Below are positions 1 to 12,155 of a stretch of 38,597 nucleotides of DNA, piece after piece. The stretch's first letter is position 1, and every line of letters starts with the position of its first letter. Origin of the DNA: JBGOUJ01 sp041477005 (GTDB lineage Bacteria; Acidobacteriota; Terriglobia; Bryobacterales; JACQDG01); contig JBGOUJ010000007.1 of NCBI GenBank assembly GCA_041477005.1, positions 1 to 38,597 of the forward strand, given 5' to 3'. Both the position numbers and the translations under genes were made by a program. The notes under the pieces are model-generated. The model was given only the letters and a program-made list of their open reading frames with translations, ran no database searches and was not told the origin of the DNA.

Positions 1-2418
1 CCGTCGGATCTCCGTCTGGCCTTCCTGCATCTCTACGTGCGCCACGCTTGACAGGGGCACGGTCTGGCCCGTAGGCGATGTGATCAGGAGATTCTTGAGT
101 TTTGCCGAACCGGACCTGTACTCGGCCGGATATCGAACGCGGAGACCAATCAACCTGTCTCCACGAATCATGTTGGACGCTAGCTCCCCGTCGATAATTG
201 CGGATTCCAGGTCGGCGACGTCCCGGACGCCGAAGCCGGCCCGGCGGGCATTTTCGGGGTCCACTCGGAAATTGATCGCCGGGCCGATCACAATGGTCTG
301 GTTGACGACATCGACGACCCCTTTGACCTTCGGCAGCCATTCTTCGACGGCCCGCCCAACCGCCTTGAACTTCTCCGGGTCTTCGTTGTAGATCTTGATT
401 TCAATGGGCTGCGGAGACCAGGCGAGGTCGCCCACAAGATCCTCCAGAATATGCGGAAACTCGACCTCAATCGCCGGCTCCGACCTGGCGACCTTCCGGC
501 GTAGCTCGGATGTGACGTCCTCGAGCGAGCGGCTCCTCTTTGGCTTCAACTTGATCAGGAAATCGCCGGTATTCGGCTCGGCGATCGCCAAGGCAAGGCG
601 TGCACCGGTGCGCCGTGAGTAACTCTCGATCTCGGGAGTCTCTCGAAGAAATTGCTCAATGTGGCTGAGAACCCGGTTCGACTCGACCAGCGATGTGCCC
701 GGCGGCATCCGGTAATCAAGCACAAAGGCGCCTTCATCCATGTCCGGAAGAAAGCCGGTGCCTAACTGAAGATAGACCACTACAATGACACCCAGCACGC
801 CTGCCGCGATTGCCAGAATGCTTTTCGTGTGCAGGAGTGCCCAGTGCAAGACCACCTCGTACCTATCCGTCAGCCATCGAAGAATCCGCCCCTCGCCCGA
901 CCGCTCCGCTTGCTCGAAGTCCGCCTCCACCACTCCAGCCCGTGGTTTAACGAACAGTCCCGCCAGAACCGGCGTGAAGAAGATGGCAAGGATGAGCGAG
1001 GCAAACAGCGCCGTCACGAGCGTCATCGCCAGAGCGCGAAAGAATACGGCCGTGATCCCGCCCAGGAAAACAAGCGGGACGAAAACGACAATGGGTGTGA
1101 GGGTCGATCCGATCAAAGCCGGCGTCAGCTCCTCAATTGCGTTCCTGGCCGCAACCATCGGCGACTTGCCCATGGACAGATGGACCATGATGTTCTCCAC
1201 CATCACGATCGCGTCATCAATGACTACGCCGATGCAGGCTGCCAGTCCGCCCAGTGTCATCAGGTTGAAGCTCATATGAAACAGCGGCATGAAGACAATT
1301 GCGATGAACGTGGCGATGGGGATCACGATGGCGGCGACGATCGTCGTCCTCCAGTTCTTTAAGAAGCAGAAGAGCACCACGACGGAAAGAAACACGCCGA
1401 TAATAATGCTCTCGGTGACTCCTGAGATCGATTCCCGAACGAGGATGGACTGGTCGTAGTAAGTGGAGAGCTCAATGTCGGACGGAAGCGTCTTTCGAAT
1501 CTCACGGAGTTCGCGGTTCACCGCGGCAGCGATTTCCACGGCGTTGCCATCCGGTTGTTGCAGGACGTTGACCAGCACCGCGGGGCGGCCGTTCGCGGTC
1601 ACGATGTTGTAAACCGGCCGCTCGCCGGGAACGACGTGCGCGAGGTCCTTCACCACGACGGGGGTACCCTTTACAACATCGACGACCGTGTTCTCGACTT
1701 GCTCCTTGCTTTCGAGCAGTCCCGTCACGGTCGTCAAGTAGAGATGGTAGTTCTCCTGCAGCATCCCCGCAGGTTGGATGATGTTGGCGCCGCGGATTGC
1801 GTCAACCACTTTGGTGAGCGGCATGCCGTAGCCGTTCAGTTTCTCGGGATCGACCACGATGTGATACTCGGGAGGCCGCCCGCCGACGATTCGCGTCTCC
1901 GCGACACCGGGAAGGCGATACAGCCGGGGCGCGAGATTGTAGTAAGTCAAATCCCACAGGTCCGCCAAAGTGCGCGTCGGCGACGTAACGCTAAAGCCGA
2001 CCATCGGGAACACAGAGAACGTGAGCCGGTTTACATAAAACCTCGCGCCCTGCGGCAGGTTGGGCGTGATCTGCGAAATGCGGCCCTGCACCAGGTGCAG
2101 CGCGTTCAGAATGTCCACGTCCCAACGGAAGAATACGTTGATCTCGGTGGAGCCTCGCCCGGTGACCGACCGCATGGTGGTAATGCCTGGGACCAGGCGA
2201 ATCGCTTCTTCGAGGGGTCGCGTCACCATCAACATCTGCACGTTGACCGGGGCAATACCGTTATCAACGAGAATCACGACTCGCGGGAAGTCGGTCTGCG
2301 GAAAAATGGAAATCGGAATGCCGGGGATCATGAGCACGCCCGCCACGGCGAAACTCAGAATCACCAGGACTAGCCCCCTGCTATGTGCCTGCACGAAGTC
2401 CGCGACACGGCTGGTCAC
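1..2418 (-). CDS. RND-family efflux pump, inner-membrane subunit (partial, 3' end outside window)
   Basis: Proton-driven inner-membrane pump that should pair with the periplasmic adaptor and outer-membrane channel encoded just upstream. The frame is open for 806 codons from a GTG at 2418 and runs off the left edge, so about 200-250 residues are missing from a usual 1000-1050. Visible features are a first membrane helix near residues 14-33, the porter region (about 40-330), then the membrane block with the proton-relay motif GVVIDDAIVMVEN (Asp401 and Asp402). The paired aspartates fit the drug/solvent (HAE) type better than the heavy-metal CusA type, which usually has a single Asp here. The GTG start overlaps the adaptor stop codon (GTGA), so translation is probably coupled. 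The substrate cannot be told from sequence. Confidence 0.93.
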   Translation of the reverse strand, partial: MTSRVADFVQAHSRGLVLVILSFAVAGVLMIPGIPISIFPQTDFPRVVILVDNGIAPVNVQMLMVTRPLEEAIRLVPGITTMRSVTGRGSTEINVFFRWDVDILNALHLVQGRISQITPNLPQGARFYVNRLTFSVFPMVGFSVTSPTRTLADLWDLTYYNLAPRLYRLPGVAETRIVGGRPPEYHIVVDPEKLNGYGMPLTKVVDAIRGANIIQPAGMLQENYHLYLTTVTGLLESKEQVENTVVDVVKGTPVVVKDLAHVVPGERPVYNIVTANGRPAVLVNVLQQPDGNAVEIAAAVNRELREIRKTLPSDIELSTYYDQSILVRESISGVTESIIIGVFLSVVVLFCFLKNWRTTIVAAIVIPIATFIAIVFMPLFHMSFNLMTLGGLAACIGVVIDDAIVMVENIMVHLSMGKSPMVAARNAIEELTPALIGSTLTPIVVFVPLVFLGGITAVFFRALAMTLVTALFASLILAIFFTPVLAGLFVKPRAGVVEADFEQAERSGEGRILRWLTDRYEVVLHWALLHTKSILAIAAGVLGVIVVVYLQLGTGFLPDMDEGAFVLDYRMPPGTSLVESNRVLSHIEQFLRETPEIESYSRRTGARLALAIAEPNTGDFLIKLKPKRSRSLEDVTSELRRKVARSEPAIEVEFPHILEDLVGDLAWSPQPIEIKIYNEDPEKFKAVGRAVEEWLPKVKGVVDVVNQTIVIGPAINFRVDPENARRAGFGVRDVADLESAIIDGELASNMIRGDRLIGLRVRYPAEYRSGSAKLKNLLITSPTGQTVPLSSVAHVEMQEGQTEIRR

Positions 2419-3644
2419 TTTCCACCCTCCGCGAAATTCACTTGCGCGCCATCCGGCAGACCATAGCCGCCTTCGATGACCACGGTCTCACCGGCCTCAA
2501 TCCCATGAGTGATCTGAAGCTTTCCTCCGGGAATTGGTGTTGCATCTACTTCGCGCACGTGTGCAACATGTTGCTGGTCGACGACGAGCGCGACGCCCTT
2601 ACTGCTTCCTTCCTTGAATTGCACAGCGGGCTCGGGCAGCACGATGGCATGCTCTGCTCTTCCGACGGAAACAGTGACGGAACCAAACACGCCCGCCTTC
2701 AGACTCCGCTGTGCGTTCGGGATTTCGCACCAGACCTCAACCGTTCGGCGCGCGGGGTCAACCGCCTCATTCACTACCGTGATGGTTCCTTTCGCCGAAC
2801 TGCTCTGTTGGTCTGGCGGGGAGAAAATGCATTGTTGTCCCCGGGCGATGCGGCGAGCGCCAGACTCGGGCACCTGCGCGCGCGCGATGGCAACCGAAAG
2901 GTCCATCACCGTGAATACCGGCGCATCCGGCTTGGCCATATCGCCCGGATACAGGAACTGTTCCGTGATCGTTCCATTCAATGGACTTCTCAATTCGGTA
3001 AATTGCAGTTGGGCCGCCGCGAGAGACTGGCGCGCCTTCGCCTGTTGCACGCGGCTCTCGGCAATCCGGATGTCTGTTTTGCCGGATTGCTGTTCGATCA
3101 ACTCCAGCGTGCGGCGAGCCACTTCGTAGGTGGTTTTTGCCTGCGCTAACTCCGTCTCGCTCGACAACAAATCGCGATTCGGAATCGCCCCCTGCGAGAA
3201 GAGGTCTCGGCGGCGGTCGTAGTTCTTTTGAGCTTGGTTCAGTGCCGCTTCCGCTGATTGCAGTTGCCCCCGGGCGCGCTCCAGATCGGTGGGAAGAGTG
3301 CCTGCTGACGCCTTCTGCAACGTTGCCTCCGCGTCCGCCAGATTGGCCGAAGCCTCTCCGTGCTGCGCCTCTGCATCCTTGCTCTCGAGAACGGCGAGCA
3401 CTTGGCCGGCTGTGATGTGGTCGCCCTTTCGTGCTTTCAGATTCAGAATCGGCGCCGTTATGCGCGCCGAGATATTGGCTTGCTCGCGAGGGAAGATAAC
3501 CGCCGGAGCCTCGATCGTGAGTTGCACGTCCGCCGTCTCCGCTCGGGCTACCTTCACTGTCACCAAGGGCTTCTGTGGATCCTCTTCCCGATGGGTACAG
3601 CCAAACAAGAAGACGGCAAAAAAAACCGTGAGAAATTGTTTCAT
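2415..3644 (-). CDS. HlyD/AcrA-like periplasmic adaptor lipoprotein of RND efflux
   Basis: Membrane fusion protein joining the RND pump to the TolC-like channel. It has 409 residues. The N-terminus is a lipoprotein signal with lipobox LFGC (Cys16), so it is probably anchored in the inner membrane by lipid. Then come a lipoyl-like half motif (about 45-80, including ARKGDHITAGQVLAVLES), a long alpha-helical hairpin rich in Ala, Gln and Glu (about 85-200), the second lipoyl half (about 210-240) and beta-barrel/membrane-proximal domains to the end. The ATG overlaps the stop of the upstream TolC-like gene (ATGA), and its own stop overlaps the pump start, so the three genes are one coupled unit. 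A run of eight A/T pairs near 3619-3626 lies in the signal-peptide codons. Confidence 0.93.
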   Translation of the reverse strand: MKQFLTVFFAVFLFGCTHREEDPQKPLVTVKVARAETADVQLTIEAPAVIFPREQANISARITAPILNLKARKGDHITAGQVLAVLESKDAEAQHGEASANLADAEATLQKASAGTLPTDLERARGQLQSAEAALNQAQKNYDRRRDLFSQGAIPNRDLLSSETELAQAKTTYEVARRTLELIEQQSGKTDIRIAESRVQQAKARQSLAAAQLQFTELRSPLNGTITEQFLYPGDMAKPDAPVFTVMDLSVAIARAQVPESGARRIARGQQCIFSPPDQQSSSAKGTITVVNEAVDPARRTVEVWCEIPNAQRSLKAGVFGSVTVSVGRAEHAIVLPEPAVQFKEGSSKGVALVVDQQHVAHVREVDATPIPGGKLQITHGIEAGETVVIEGGYGLPDGAQVNFAEGGK

Positions 3645-4918
3645 TGGCCTCTTGCCACCTCGAGATCCGCCCGCGCGTTCAGATAGCTGGCTCGAACGGC
3701 ATAGTAATTCGTCCGTGCTTGTACAGGTTGAGCCTGTGCCACCACCACATCCAGGGCTGGCCCTTCTCCACCCTCGTAGCGTACGCGGCTCAGCCGCAGA
3801 TTATCCTCTGAGAGCTTCACTTGTGCCTCCGTCGTGGCAATCTGTGCGTAGATGAGTTGCACCCGGGCGAGCGCATCCTGGTATTCCTTGGAAAATACCC
3901 GCTCGGCAACCTGGCGGGTGGTGTCAACCTGCTGCGCTTGCACTTGAAACTGCCTGGACGCGCTTCTGGCGCGAAACCAATCGAACACCGGAATATTCAG
4001 GTGAATGAACCCTGCGTAGCCGCGGTCGCTGATGCTGACGCGCTGCGCATCGAGGCCGTACTGGAAAGCGAGACTCGCCTGCGGAAGGAGTTCCGCTCGC
4101 GCCCGTCGAGCCTCGGCGAGAAAGCCCCGCTGCTGAGCGTCGAACAGGCGGAATTCCAACCGGCGCAAGAAGGGCGCTGCCGCGGCGGGAGCCTCCGGTG
4201 GGGGCAGGGGCTGTTCCATCACATCCGTTAGGCCCAACGGTGTATCAACATTGGTAGTCCAGAAGGATGCGAGATCGTGATTGGCGAGTCGCGCTTCGAG
4301 TTCCAGCGCCTGCTGTGCTTGACCCAGAATTGCCACCTGCGAAGATGCTTTGACGAGGTCTGCTAGGGAAGCTTCGCCATTCTCCGAAAGCCGGCGGACC
4401 CGGTCTTCGAAGGCTCGGGCTTCCGTCAGGTTGGCCCGCGTCGCTTCGACCAGCTTCCGCGCGAGGAGCACGTGGTAATAACTCGCTGCGACGGCACGCT
4501 TGAGATCCCGTTCGGAAAGGCCCAGATTCGCATTGGCGGCATCGCGATCCGCCCGTGCGCGGTCCAGAGCCGCGCGCAGGCGACCCGATGTGTCCAACTC
4601 CACCCCCGTCGTCGCGAGCGAGGAATACTCCCGGATGCCGTTCAGTGGGAGGAAGCTAAAGGTGCTCCGGTCGTAGAGAAGCGGGCTGTTGTAAATGTAA
4701 GAGCTGCCGACGGAAACCTGCGGCAGAAAACCGGCGCGCGCCTGCGTGATCCCATACCGAGCGATCTCCGTCTGCTGCCGAGCCAGTTTCACGGACGACG
4801 GGGCCGATTGCGCCAGGCGCACGCAGTCCTCGAGACTGAGCTGACCCGACGTGGATTGGCCGAAAGCGTGGACTGCCAGGAACGCCAGCAGTGAGCCGGC
4901 GCGAGTCAACATTCGCAC
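3641..4918 (-). CDS. TolC-family outer-membrane efflux channel
   Basis: Outer-membrane/periplasmic tunnel protein of the efflux operon, about 425 residues, the usual length. It begins with a Sec signal peptide (LLAFLAVHAFGQ), then QLSLEDCVRLA, the typical first helix of the outer membrane efflux protein family, followed by two similar halves of long amphipathic helices. The second half starts near PLPPPEAPAAA. I chose GTG at 4918 because GGAGG lies nine bases upstream. An ATG at 4912 is the alternative, and an in-frame TTG at 4951 would put unlikely residues before the signal. First gene of the operon, with a long structured leader upstream. It is divergent from the MFS gene at 5124. Confidence 0.92.
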   Translation of the reverse strand: MRMLTRAGSLLAFLAVHAFGQSTSGQLSLEDCVRLAQSAPSSVKLARQQTEIARYGITQARAGFLPQVSVGSSYIYNSPLLYDRSTFSFLPLNGIREYSSLATTGVELDTSGRLRAALDRARADRDAANANLGLSERDLKRAVAASYYHVLLARKLVEATRANLTEARAFEDRVRRLSENGEASLADLVKASSQVAILGQAQQALELEARLANHDLASFWTTNVDTPLGLTDVMEQPLPPPEAPAAAAPFLRRLEFRLFDAQQRGFLAEARRARAELLPQASLAFQYGLDAQRVSISDRGYAGFIHLNIPVFDWFRARSASRQFQVQAQQVDTTRQVAERVFSKEYQDALARVQLIYAQIATTEAQVKLSEDNLRLSRVRYEGGEGPALDVVVAQAQPVQARTNYYAVRASYLNARADLEVARGQ

Positions 4919-4956
4919 GGAAAGTAACCTCCACGGGACGTCCCCCCCCAAATGAG

Positions 4957-5007
4957 AATAGCTCCTACCGGGAAGGGTAGGAGCTATTATTCCCGAATCT
5001 CTCGGGA
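4957..5007 (-). promoter_or_regulatory. Two hairpins in the leader of the efflux operon
   Basis: A perfect 13-bp inverted repeat (4957-4969 paired with 4976-4988, six-base loop) lies about 40 bases before the TolC-like start. A second 6-bp stem TCCCGA/TCGGGA with a five-base loop (4991-5007) lies beside it. Neither is followed by a T-run in either direction, so these are not simple terminators. In the operon transcript the first hairpin contains GTAGGAGC, a Shine-Dalgarno-like string, inside its stem. It could be a regulator binding site on DNA or an RNA structure controlling expression. A TATAGT box at about 5050-5055 on the minus strand is a possible promoter. Confidence 0.5.
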
Positions 5008-5123
5008 CGGTTAGAGGTGAGACTCCATCACCGCGACATGTAAACCCGCACTATATCACGGACATCGATAGCACGGCAGCGGTTCTTGTCTGTTGCGGGA
5101 GCGGCCTGTGAAGAAAATCCAGA

Positions 5124-6428
5124 ATGGCGTATGATGCGGAGGTGCGAAACACGGCGACCGACAGGTCCCCATCCACGGCGCAGTCGGCTTGGCAGCAGCT
5201 CAGCCGCTACCAGATCTTGGTCCTGGTCGTGGCGTGGCTGGGCTGGGTGTTCGACTCGATGGACGCCACCATCTACAACCTGGTGCTCACACCGGCGCTG
5301 AGGGAGCTTCTGGGCAGCCGCGGCTCGGCCGAGAACGTCGGTTGGTATGGCGGCATTATCCTGGCTATCTTTCTAGTGGGGTGGGCGCTGGGGGGCGTGC
5401 TGTTTGGCATCCTGGCCGACTACCTGGGGCGTGCCCGCACCCTCGCGTTCACCATCCTGATCTACGCCCTGTTCACCGCCCTCGCCGGCTTTTCGCATAC
5501 CTGGTGGGAGCTGGGCCTTTACCGCTTCCTCACGGCGCTGGGCATCGGCGGCGAATGGGCCGCCGGGGCGACGCTGGTGGCCGAGGTGTGGCCGGAGTCG
5601 CTGCGCGTGAAAGGGGCAGGGTTGCTGCAATCGGCCTGGGGCGCGGGCTATTTTCTGGCTGCCGGGCTTTATCTGTTGCTGGCCCAGTACGGCTGGCGGG
5701 TCATGTTCTATGTCGGCCTCGTTCCAGCCCTGGTGGCTTTTTTTGCCCGCTTGAAAGTGCGGGAGCCGGAGAAGTGGACGGCGGCGAAAGGCTCGGCTCC
5801 CAGCCGCCTGACGCTGTGGGATCTATTCACGCCCGCCCATCGGCGCGACACGCTGGTCGGCTCGGCCCTCGCCTTCGTGGCCGTCTTCGGGCTGTGGGGG
5901 GCGACGAACTGGACGCCGTCCCTGATCCGAGAGCTGCTCGAGCCGCGGCGGCTGCCCTCGACCGAGGTGGCCAAGATGGTCAGCTTCGCCGTGATGAGTC
6001 TCAACGCCGGCGCCATTCTCGGCTATCTGGCCTTTCCACCGCTGGCGGAATGGATCGGCCGGCGCGGCGCGTTCCTGCTCATGATGGTGGGAGCGGCGAT
6101 CACTTTGCCGGCGATGTTCCATTGGCCGGAGTCCTACGGCACGGTGTTGCTAATCCTGCCGCTGCTCGGCTTCTTCACCAACGGGATCTTCAGCGGTTTT
6201 CCGGTCTACCTGCCGGAGCTCTACCCCACTCGCATGCGGGCCACCGGATCCGGTTTCTGCTTCAACGCCGGGCGGGTGCTGGCCGCTTCGAGCCCGTTCC
6301 TCACCGGCTACCTGGTGGTGCACCTGGGCACATTCGCGCGCGCCGCCAGCTCCATCGCCCTGATTTATGTCGTCGGAATGGCGGTGCTGCTGTTTGCCCG
6401 CGAGACCAGGGGACAGCAACTCGCTTGA
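5124..6428 (+). CDS. Major facilitator superfamily transporter
   Basis: Twelve-helix secondary transporter of 434 residues, inner membrane. The first helix starts near residue 30 (QILVLVVAWLGWVFDSMDATIYNLV). The loop after helix 2 carries the MFS signature GVLFGILADYLGRARTL. GIGGEWAAGATLVAEVWPESLR follows, a pattern typical of the organic-acid/sugar-acid proton symporters (SHS/AAHS-like). A second, weaker copy (LAEWIGRRGAFLLMM) occurs in the C-terminal half. The substrate is not certain. The ATG at 5124 has only a weak upstream match to a ribosome site. A GTG at 5142 preceded by GCGGAG is possible and would drop six residues. The next gene begins 25 bases downstream but has its own TAGAAT box. 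Confidence 0.9.
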   Translation: MAYDAEVRNTATDRSPSTAQSAWQQLSRYQILVLVVAWLGWVFDSMDATIYNLVLTPALRELLGSRGSAENVGWYGGIILAIFLVGWALGGVLFGILADYLGRARTLAFTILIYALFTALAGFSHTWWELGLYRFLTALGIGGEWAAGATLVAEVWPESLRVKGAGLLQSAWGAGYFLAAGLYLLLAQYGWRVMFYVGLVPALVAFFARLKVREPEKWTAAKGSAPSRLTLWDLFTPAHRRDTLVGSALAFVAVFGLWGATNWTPSLIRELLEPRRLPSTEVAKMVSFAVMSLNAGAILGYLAFPPLAEWIGRRGAFLLMMVGAAITLPAMFHWPESYGTVLLILPLLGFFTNGIFSGFPVYLPELYPTRMRATGSGFCFNAGRVLAASSPFLTGYLVVHLGTFARAASSIALIYVVGMAVLLFARETRGQQLA

Positions 6429-6436
6429 GGCTGTGT

Positions 6437-6442
6437 TAGAAT
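6437..6442 (+). promoter_or_regulatory. Probable -10 box (TAGAAT) of the amidohydrolase gene
   Basis: TAGAAT ends eleven bases before the ATG at 6454, and no Shine-Dalgarno sequence lies between them. If transcription starts about seven bases after the box, the leader would be only about four bases long. No good -35 hexamer is visible. The same arrangement recurs at several genes in this window. Confidence 0.5.
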
Positions 6443-6453
6443 CGCTGCCGCCT

Positions 6454-7788
6454 ATGAAGAACCTGTCTCTTCCCTGCGTCCTCTTGCTGTGCTCGAGCCT
6501 GGCGCCCGGGCTGCGCGCCCAGGTGACGGTGTTGAAGAACGTCGATCTGATCGACGGCACCGGCACGGCGCTGAAGCGCGGCGTTTCGATCATCATTTCC
6601 GGCGGAAAGATCCGCGACATCGGCCCCGCCTCCCAGATCAAGACGCCGGCCGGCGCCAACGTCGTCGACCTCTCGGGTAAAACCGTCATGCCGGGCATTA
6701 TGAACCTCCACGGTCACCTGGCGACGGCCAAGGGCTTGACCGCGGGGCCCGAGAACGATACGGCCGACAACGTCGAAGCGCAACTGCGCAACTACGCATC
6801 CTACGGCGTGACGAGCGTGGTCAGCATGGGGTCGGAGATTCATCCGGAGATCGGTATCCGGATCCGCGACCAGGAGCGCGACGGCCGGCTGGAGGGCCGC
6901 GCCAGGATGTTTACCGCCGGCCGCGGCTTCACCGCTAAGGGCGGCTACCCGGCGGTGCTGCCCGGCAACCAGGGCGTTCCCTTCGAAGTCGTGACCTCCG
7001 CCCAGGCACGCTCTTACGTGGACCAGTTGGCCAAGATGCGCGTCGATCTGGTCAAAATGTGGGTCGACGATGAGCTGGGCCGCTATCCCAAACTTTCTAC
7101 CGAAATATACACCTCCATCATCGACCAGGCCCACAAGCACAAGCTCAAAGTGGCCGCTCACCTGTTCTACCTCGACGACGCCAAGCGCCTGCTCGACGCC
7201 GGCCTGGACGCCATGGCCCACAGCGTCCGCGACAAGGACGTGGATGCGGACCTGATCGCCAAGCTCAAGCGCAACAACGCCACGGCCATCCCCACCCTGA
7301 CGCGTGAGCAGTCCACGTTCGTCTATGCCGACAAACCGGCTTGGCTCGACGATCCCTTTTTCCAGCGGTGCACCACGCCGGACGTCATCGCGACGTTGAA
7401 GAGCGACGCTTACCGCAACAAGGTCGCCGGCCACCCGGACTTTGAGAAGTACAAGACCTTTTTCGCCACTGCCTCGCGCAATTTAAAGCGGCTGTTCGAC
7501 GCCGGCGTTCGCATCGGTTTCGGCACCGATACCGGCCCGCCAGCGCGCTTCCAGGGCTTTTTCGAGCATTGGGAGATGGAGCTTATGGTGCAGGCGGGCC
7601 TCACCCCTCTGCAGGTGATTCAAACGGCCAGCAAGAACGCGGCGGCGTACTTGGGCGTGTCCAAGGAGCTCGGAACGCTGGAGAAGGGCCACGACGCCGA
7701 TCTGATAGTGCTTGATAAGAGCCCGTTGGACGACATCCGGAACACCCGGACCATCCACGCGGTTTATCTGGGAGGGCAGAAACTTTAG
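6454..7788 (+). CDS. Secreted metal-dependent amidohydrolase (imidazolonepropionase-like family)
   Basis: Exported hydrolase of 444 residues acting on C-N bonds of an unknown substrate. The family holds peptidase-, cyclic amide- and imidazolonepropionase-like enzymes. A Sec signal peptide (MKNLSLPCVLLLCSSLAPGLRAQ) is followed by the small beta domain, then the TIM barrel with metal ligands visible in order: HGH in MNLHGHLAT, a Lys in DLVKMWVDD that could be the carboxylated bridging lysine, His in AAHLFY, His in MAHSVRD, and the catalytic Asp in GFGTDTGPP. The C-terminus (LGTLEKGHDADLIVLDKSPLDDI) returns to the beta domain, as in the family. ATG 6454 was chosen because it starts the signal peptide. 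It is separated from the MFS gene by 25 bases and followed by a clear terminator. Confidence 0.9.
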   Translation: MKNLSLPCVLLLCSSLAPGLRAQVTVLKNVDLIDGTGTALKRGVSIIISGGKIRDIGPASQIKTPAGANVVDLSGKTVMPGIMNLHGHLATAKGLTAGPENDTADNVEAQLRNYASYGVTSVVSMGSEIHPEIGIRIRDQERDGRLEGRARMFTAGRGFTAKGGYPAVLPGNQGVPFEVVTSAQARSYVDQLAKMRVDLVKMWVDDELGRYPKLSTEIYTSIIDQAHKHKLKVAAHLFYLDDAKRLLDAGLDAMAHSVRDKDVDADLIAKLKRNNATAIPTLTREQSTFVYADKPAWLDDPFFQRCTTPDVIATLKSDAYRNKVAGHPDFEKYKTFFATASRNLKRLFDAGVRIGFGTDTGPPARFQGFFEHWEMELMVQAGLTPLQVIQTASKNAAAYLGVSKELGTLEKGHDADLIVLDKSPLDDIRNTRTIHAVYLGGQKL

Positions 7789-7864
7789 AACGTGATCAAA
7801 AACCAAGACAAAAGGCAAATTGCAAAGGGCAAAAGGCCAAAATCAAGGAAGAGGACGTTTTCTT

Positions 7865-7956
7865 AAGATGGCCGCGGACGGAAAGATGGCCGCGGACGGA
7901 AAGATGGCCGCGCGGACGGAAAGATGGCCGCGCGGACAAAGATGGCCGCGGACGGA
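7865..7956. repeat. Five tandem copies of an ~18-bp unit
   Basis: The unit AAGATGGCCGCGGACGGA occurs five times head to tail: 7865-7882, 7883-7900, 7901-7920 (two extra bases), 7921-7937 (shortened) and 7939-7956. The last copy supplies the left arm of the terminator hairpin. It lies in the 234-base gap between two convergent genes and has no convincing reading frame. There are no spacers, so it is not a CRISPR array. Copy-number variation between strains is likely. Confidence 0.9.
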
Positions 7957-7983
7957 GTGCGCGCTCCGTCATTTTTGCCTTTT
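7951..7983 (+). terminator. Rho-independent terminator after the amidohydrolase gene
   Basis: GACGGAG (7951-7957) pairs with CTCCGTC (7964-7970) across a TGCGCG loop. ATTTTTGCCTTTT follows directly. This is a textbook plus-strand terminator for the MFS-amidohydrolase transcript. On the minus strand there is no T-run after the stem, so it should not stop the convergent signalling operon. Confidence 0.8.
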
Positions 7984-8022
7984 GCCTTGGGGTTTCTCTC
8001 CGGGCCGCCGCCGGAGTGCCGG

Positions 8023-8984
8023 CTACGTTTCGTCGAAGCGGGGCGCTGGGGTGTGTTCCTTTTCCTCGCCGTCCGAGACCGTAGCCAGCTCGACCTTGTT
8101 GCGGCCGGCGGTCTGCGCGCGGCGAACGGCTTCGTCGGCAGCGCGCAGCAGCACGTCGGCGTCGGCGGTGGGGATCTCATCGGTGGTGGCGACGCCCACA
8201 CTGACCGTCACTTCAACGGCGCCGCCCAGCAGGTCCACCGGCTCGCCGCTGATGGCCGACCGGATCTTCTCGGCTGACTCCCTGATCTCCGACGAGTAGC
8301 AGCCCGAAACGATCACCAGGAACTCCCCGCTTCCATAACGGCCGACGGAATCGTAGAGCCGGACGACGCTTCGCATGCGGCGCGCCGCTTCCCGCAGCAC
8401 CGCGTCTCCGGCGGTGGGGCCGTAGGTCTTGTTTATTTGCTTGAAGTAATCCACGTGGGTCAGAATGACCCCCACCGGGACTCCCTCGCGCCGGTCCCGG
8501 GCCAGCCTCTGGCGCAGCATTCCGAGAACGGCCTCCCGGTTCCACAGGCCGGTGAGGAAGTCATGGGTGGTCGGGAAACGCATCGCCTCGCGCATGGAGA
8601 GAAACTGCTCCTGAAAATCGAGGATGCGCCGGCCCGCGCGCAGGCGGACCCGCAGTTCATCGGGATCGAACGGCTTGGTCAGGTAATCGTCAGCGCCGGC
8701 TTCCAGACCTTCCACGATGTCCCGCTTCTGCGACTTCGCCGTCAGCAGCAGGATGTAGACGTAGGTCTCGCTGTGGCGCTTGCGAACCTCCCGGCAGATC
8801 TGAACGCCGTCCATGCCCGGCATCATCCAGTCCAGAATGGCCAGGGTGGGCGAGTCCTCCTGCTGCAGAGTCCACCAGGCTTCGTTGCCGTCGTTTGCCA
8901 CCACGACGTCAAAGCCCCACTGGGTGAGGAGCTTTTCCAGCAGGGTACGGCTGACCGGTTCGTCTTCCGCTATGAGTACCTTCA

Positions 8985-8988
<4 letters not shown>
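8023..8988 (-). CDS. Response regulator with REC and degenerate GGDEF domain (PleD-like)
   Basis: A 321-residue REC-GGDEF protein, probably the output partner of the kinase encoded just upstream. The REC domain (1-120) has AEDEP, phospho-acceptor Asp53 in ILDWMMPGMDG, and Lys105 in LTKPFDPDEL. The GGDEF domain (about 140-300) has GSGEF (219-223) in place of GG(D/E)EF. The usual first metal Asp of the DxDxFK strand is replaced in THVDYFK (His178). In PleD these two positions are the metal ligands, so cyclase activity is probably lost. The RxxD inhibitory c-di-GMP site (Arg210 to Asp213) keeps its standard spacing. The start overlaps the kinase stop (ATGA), with AAGGAG upstream. A second ATG at 8985 is equally usable. 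Confidence 0.92.
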
Positions 8989-12149
<3,161 letters not shown>

Positions 12150-12155
12150 GAGCCT

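Noticed and set aside
829..2373. Plus-strand frames in the first 2.4 kb
   Set aside because: They lie opposite the RND pump, whose continuous 806-codon frame and proton-relay motif are clear.
7865..7956. Possible CRISPR array
   Set aside because: The units are directly adjacent, with no unique spacers and no cas genes nearby.
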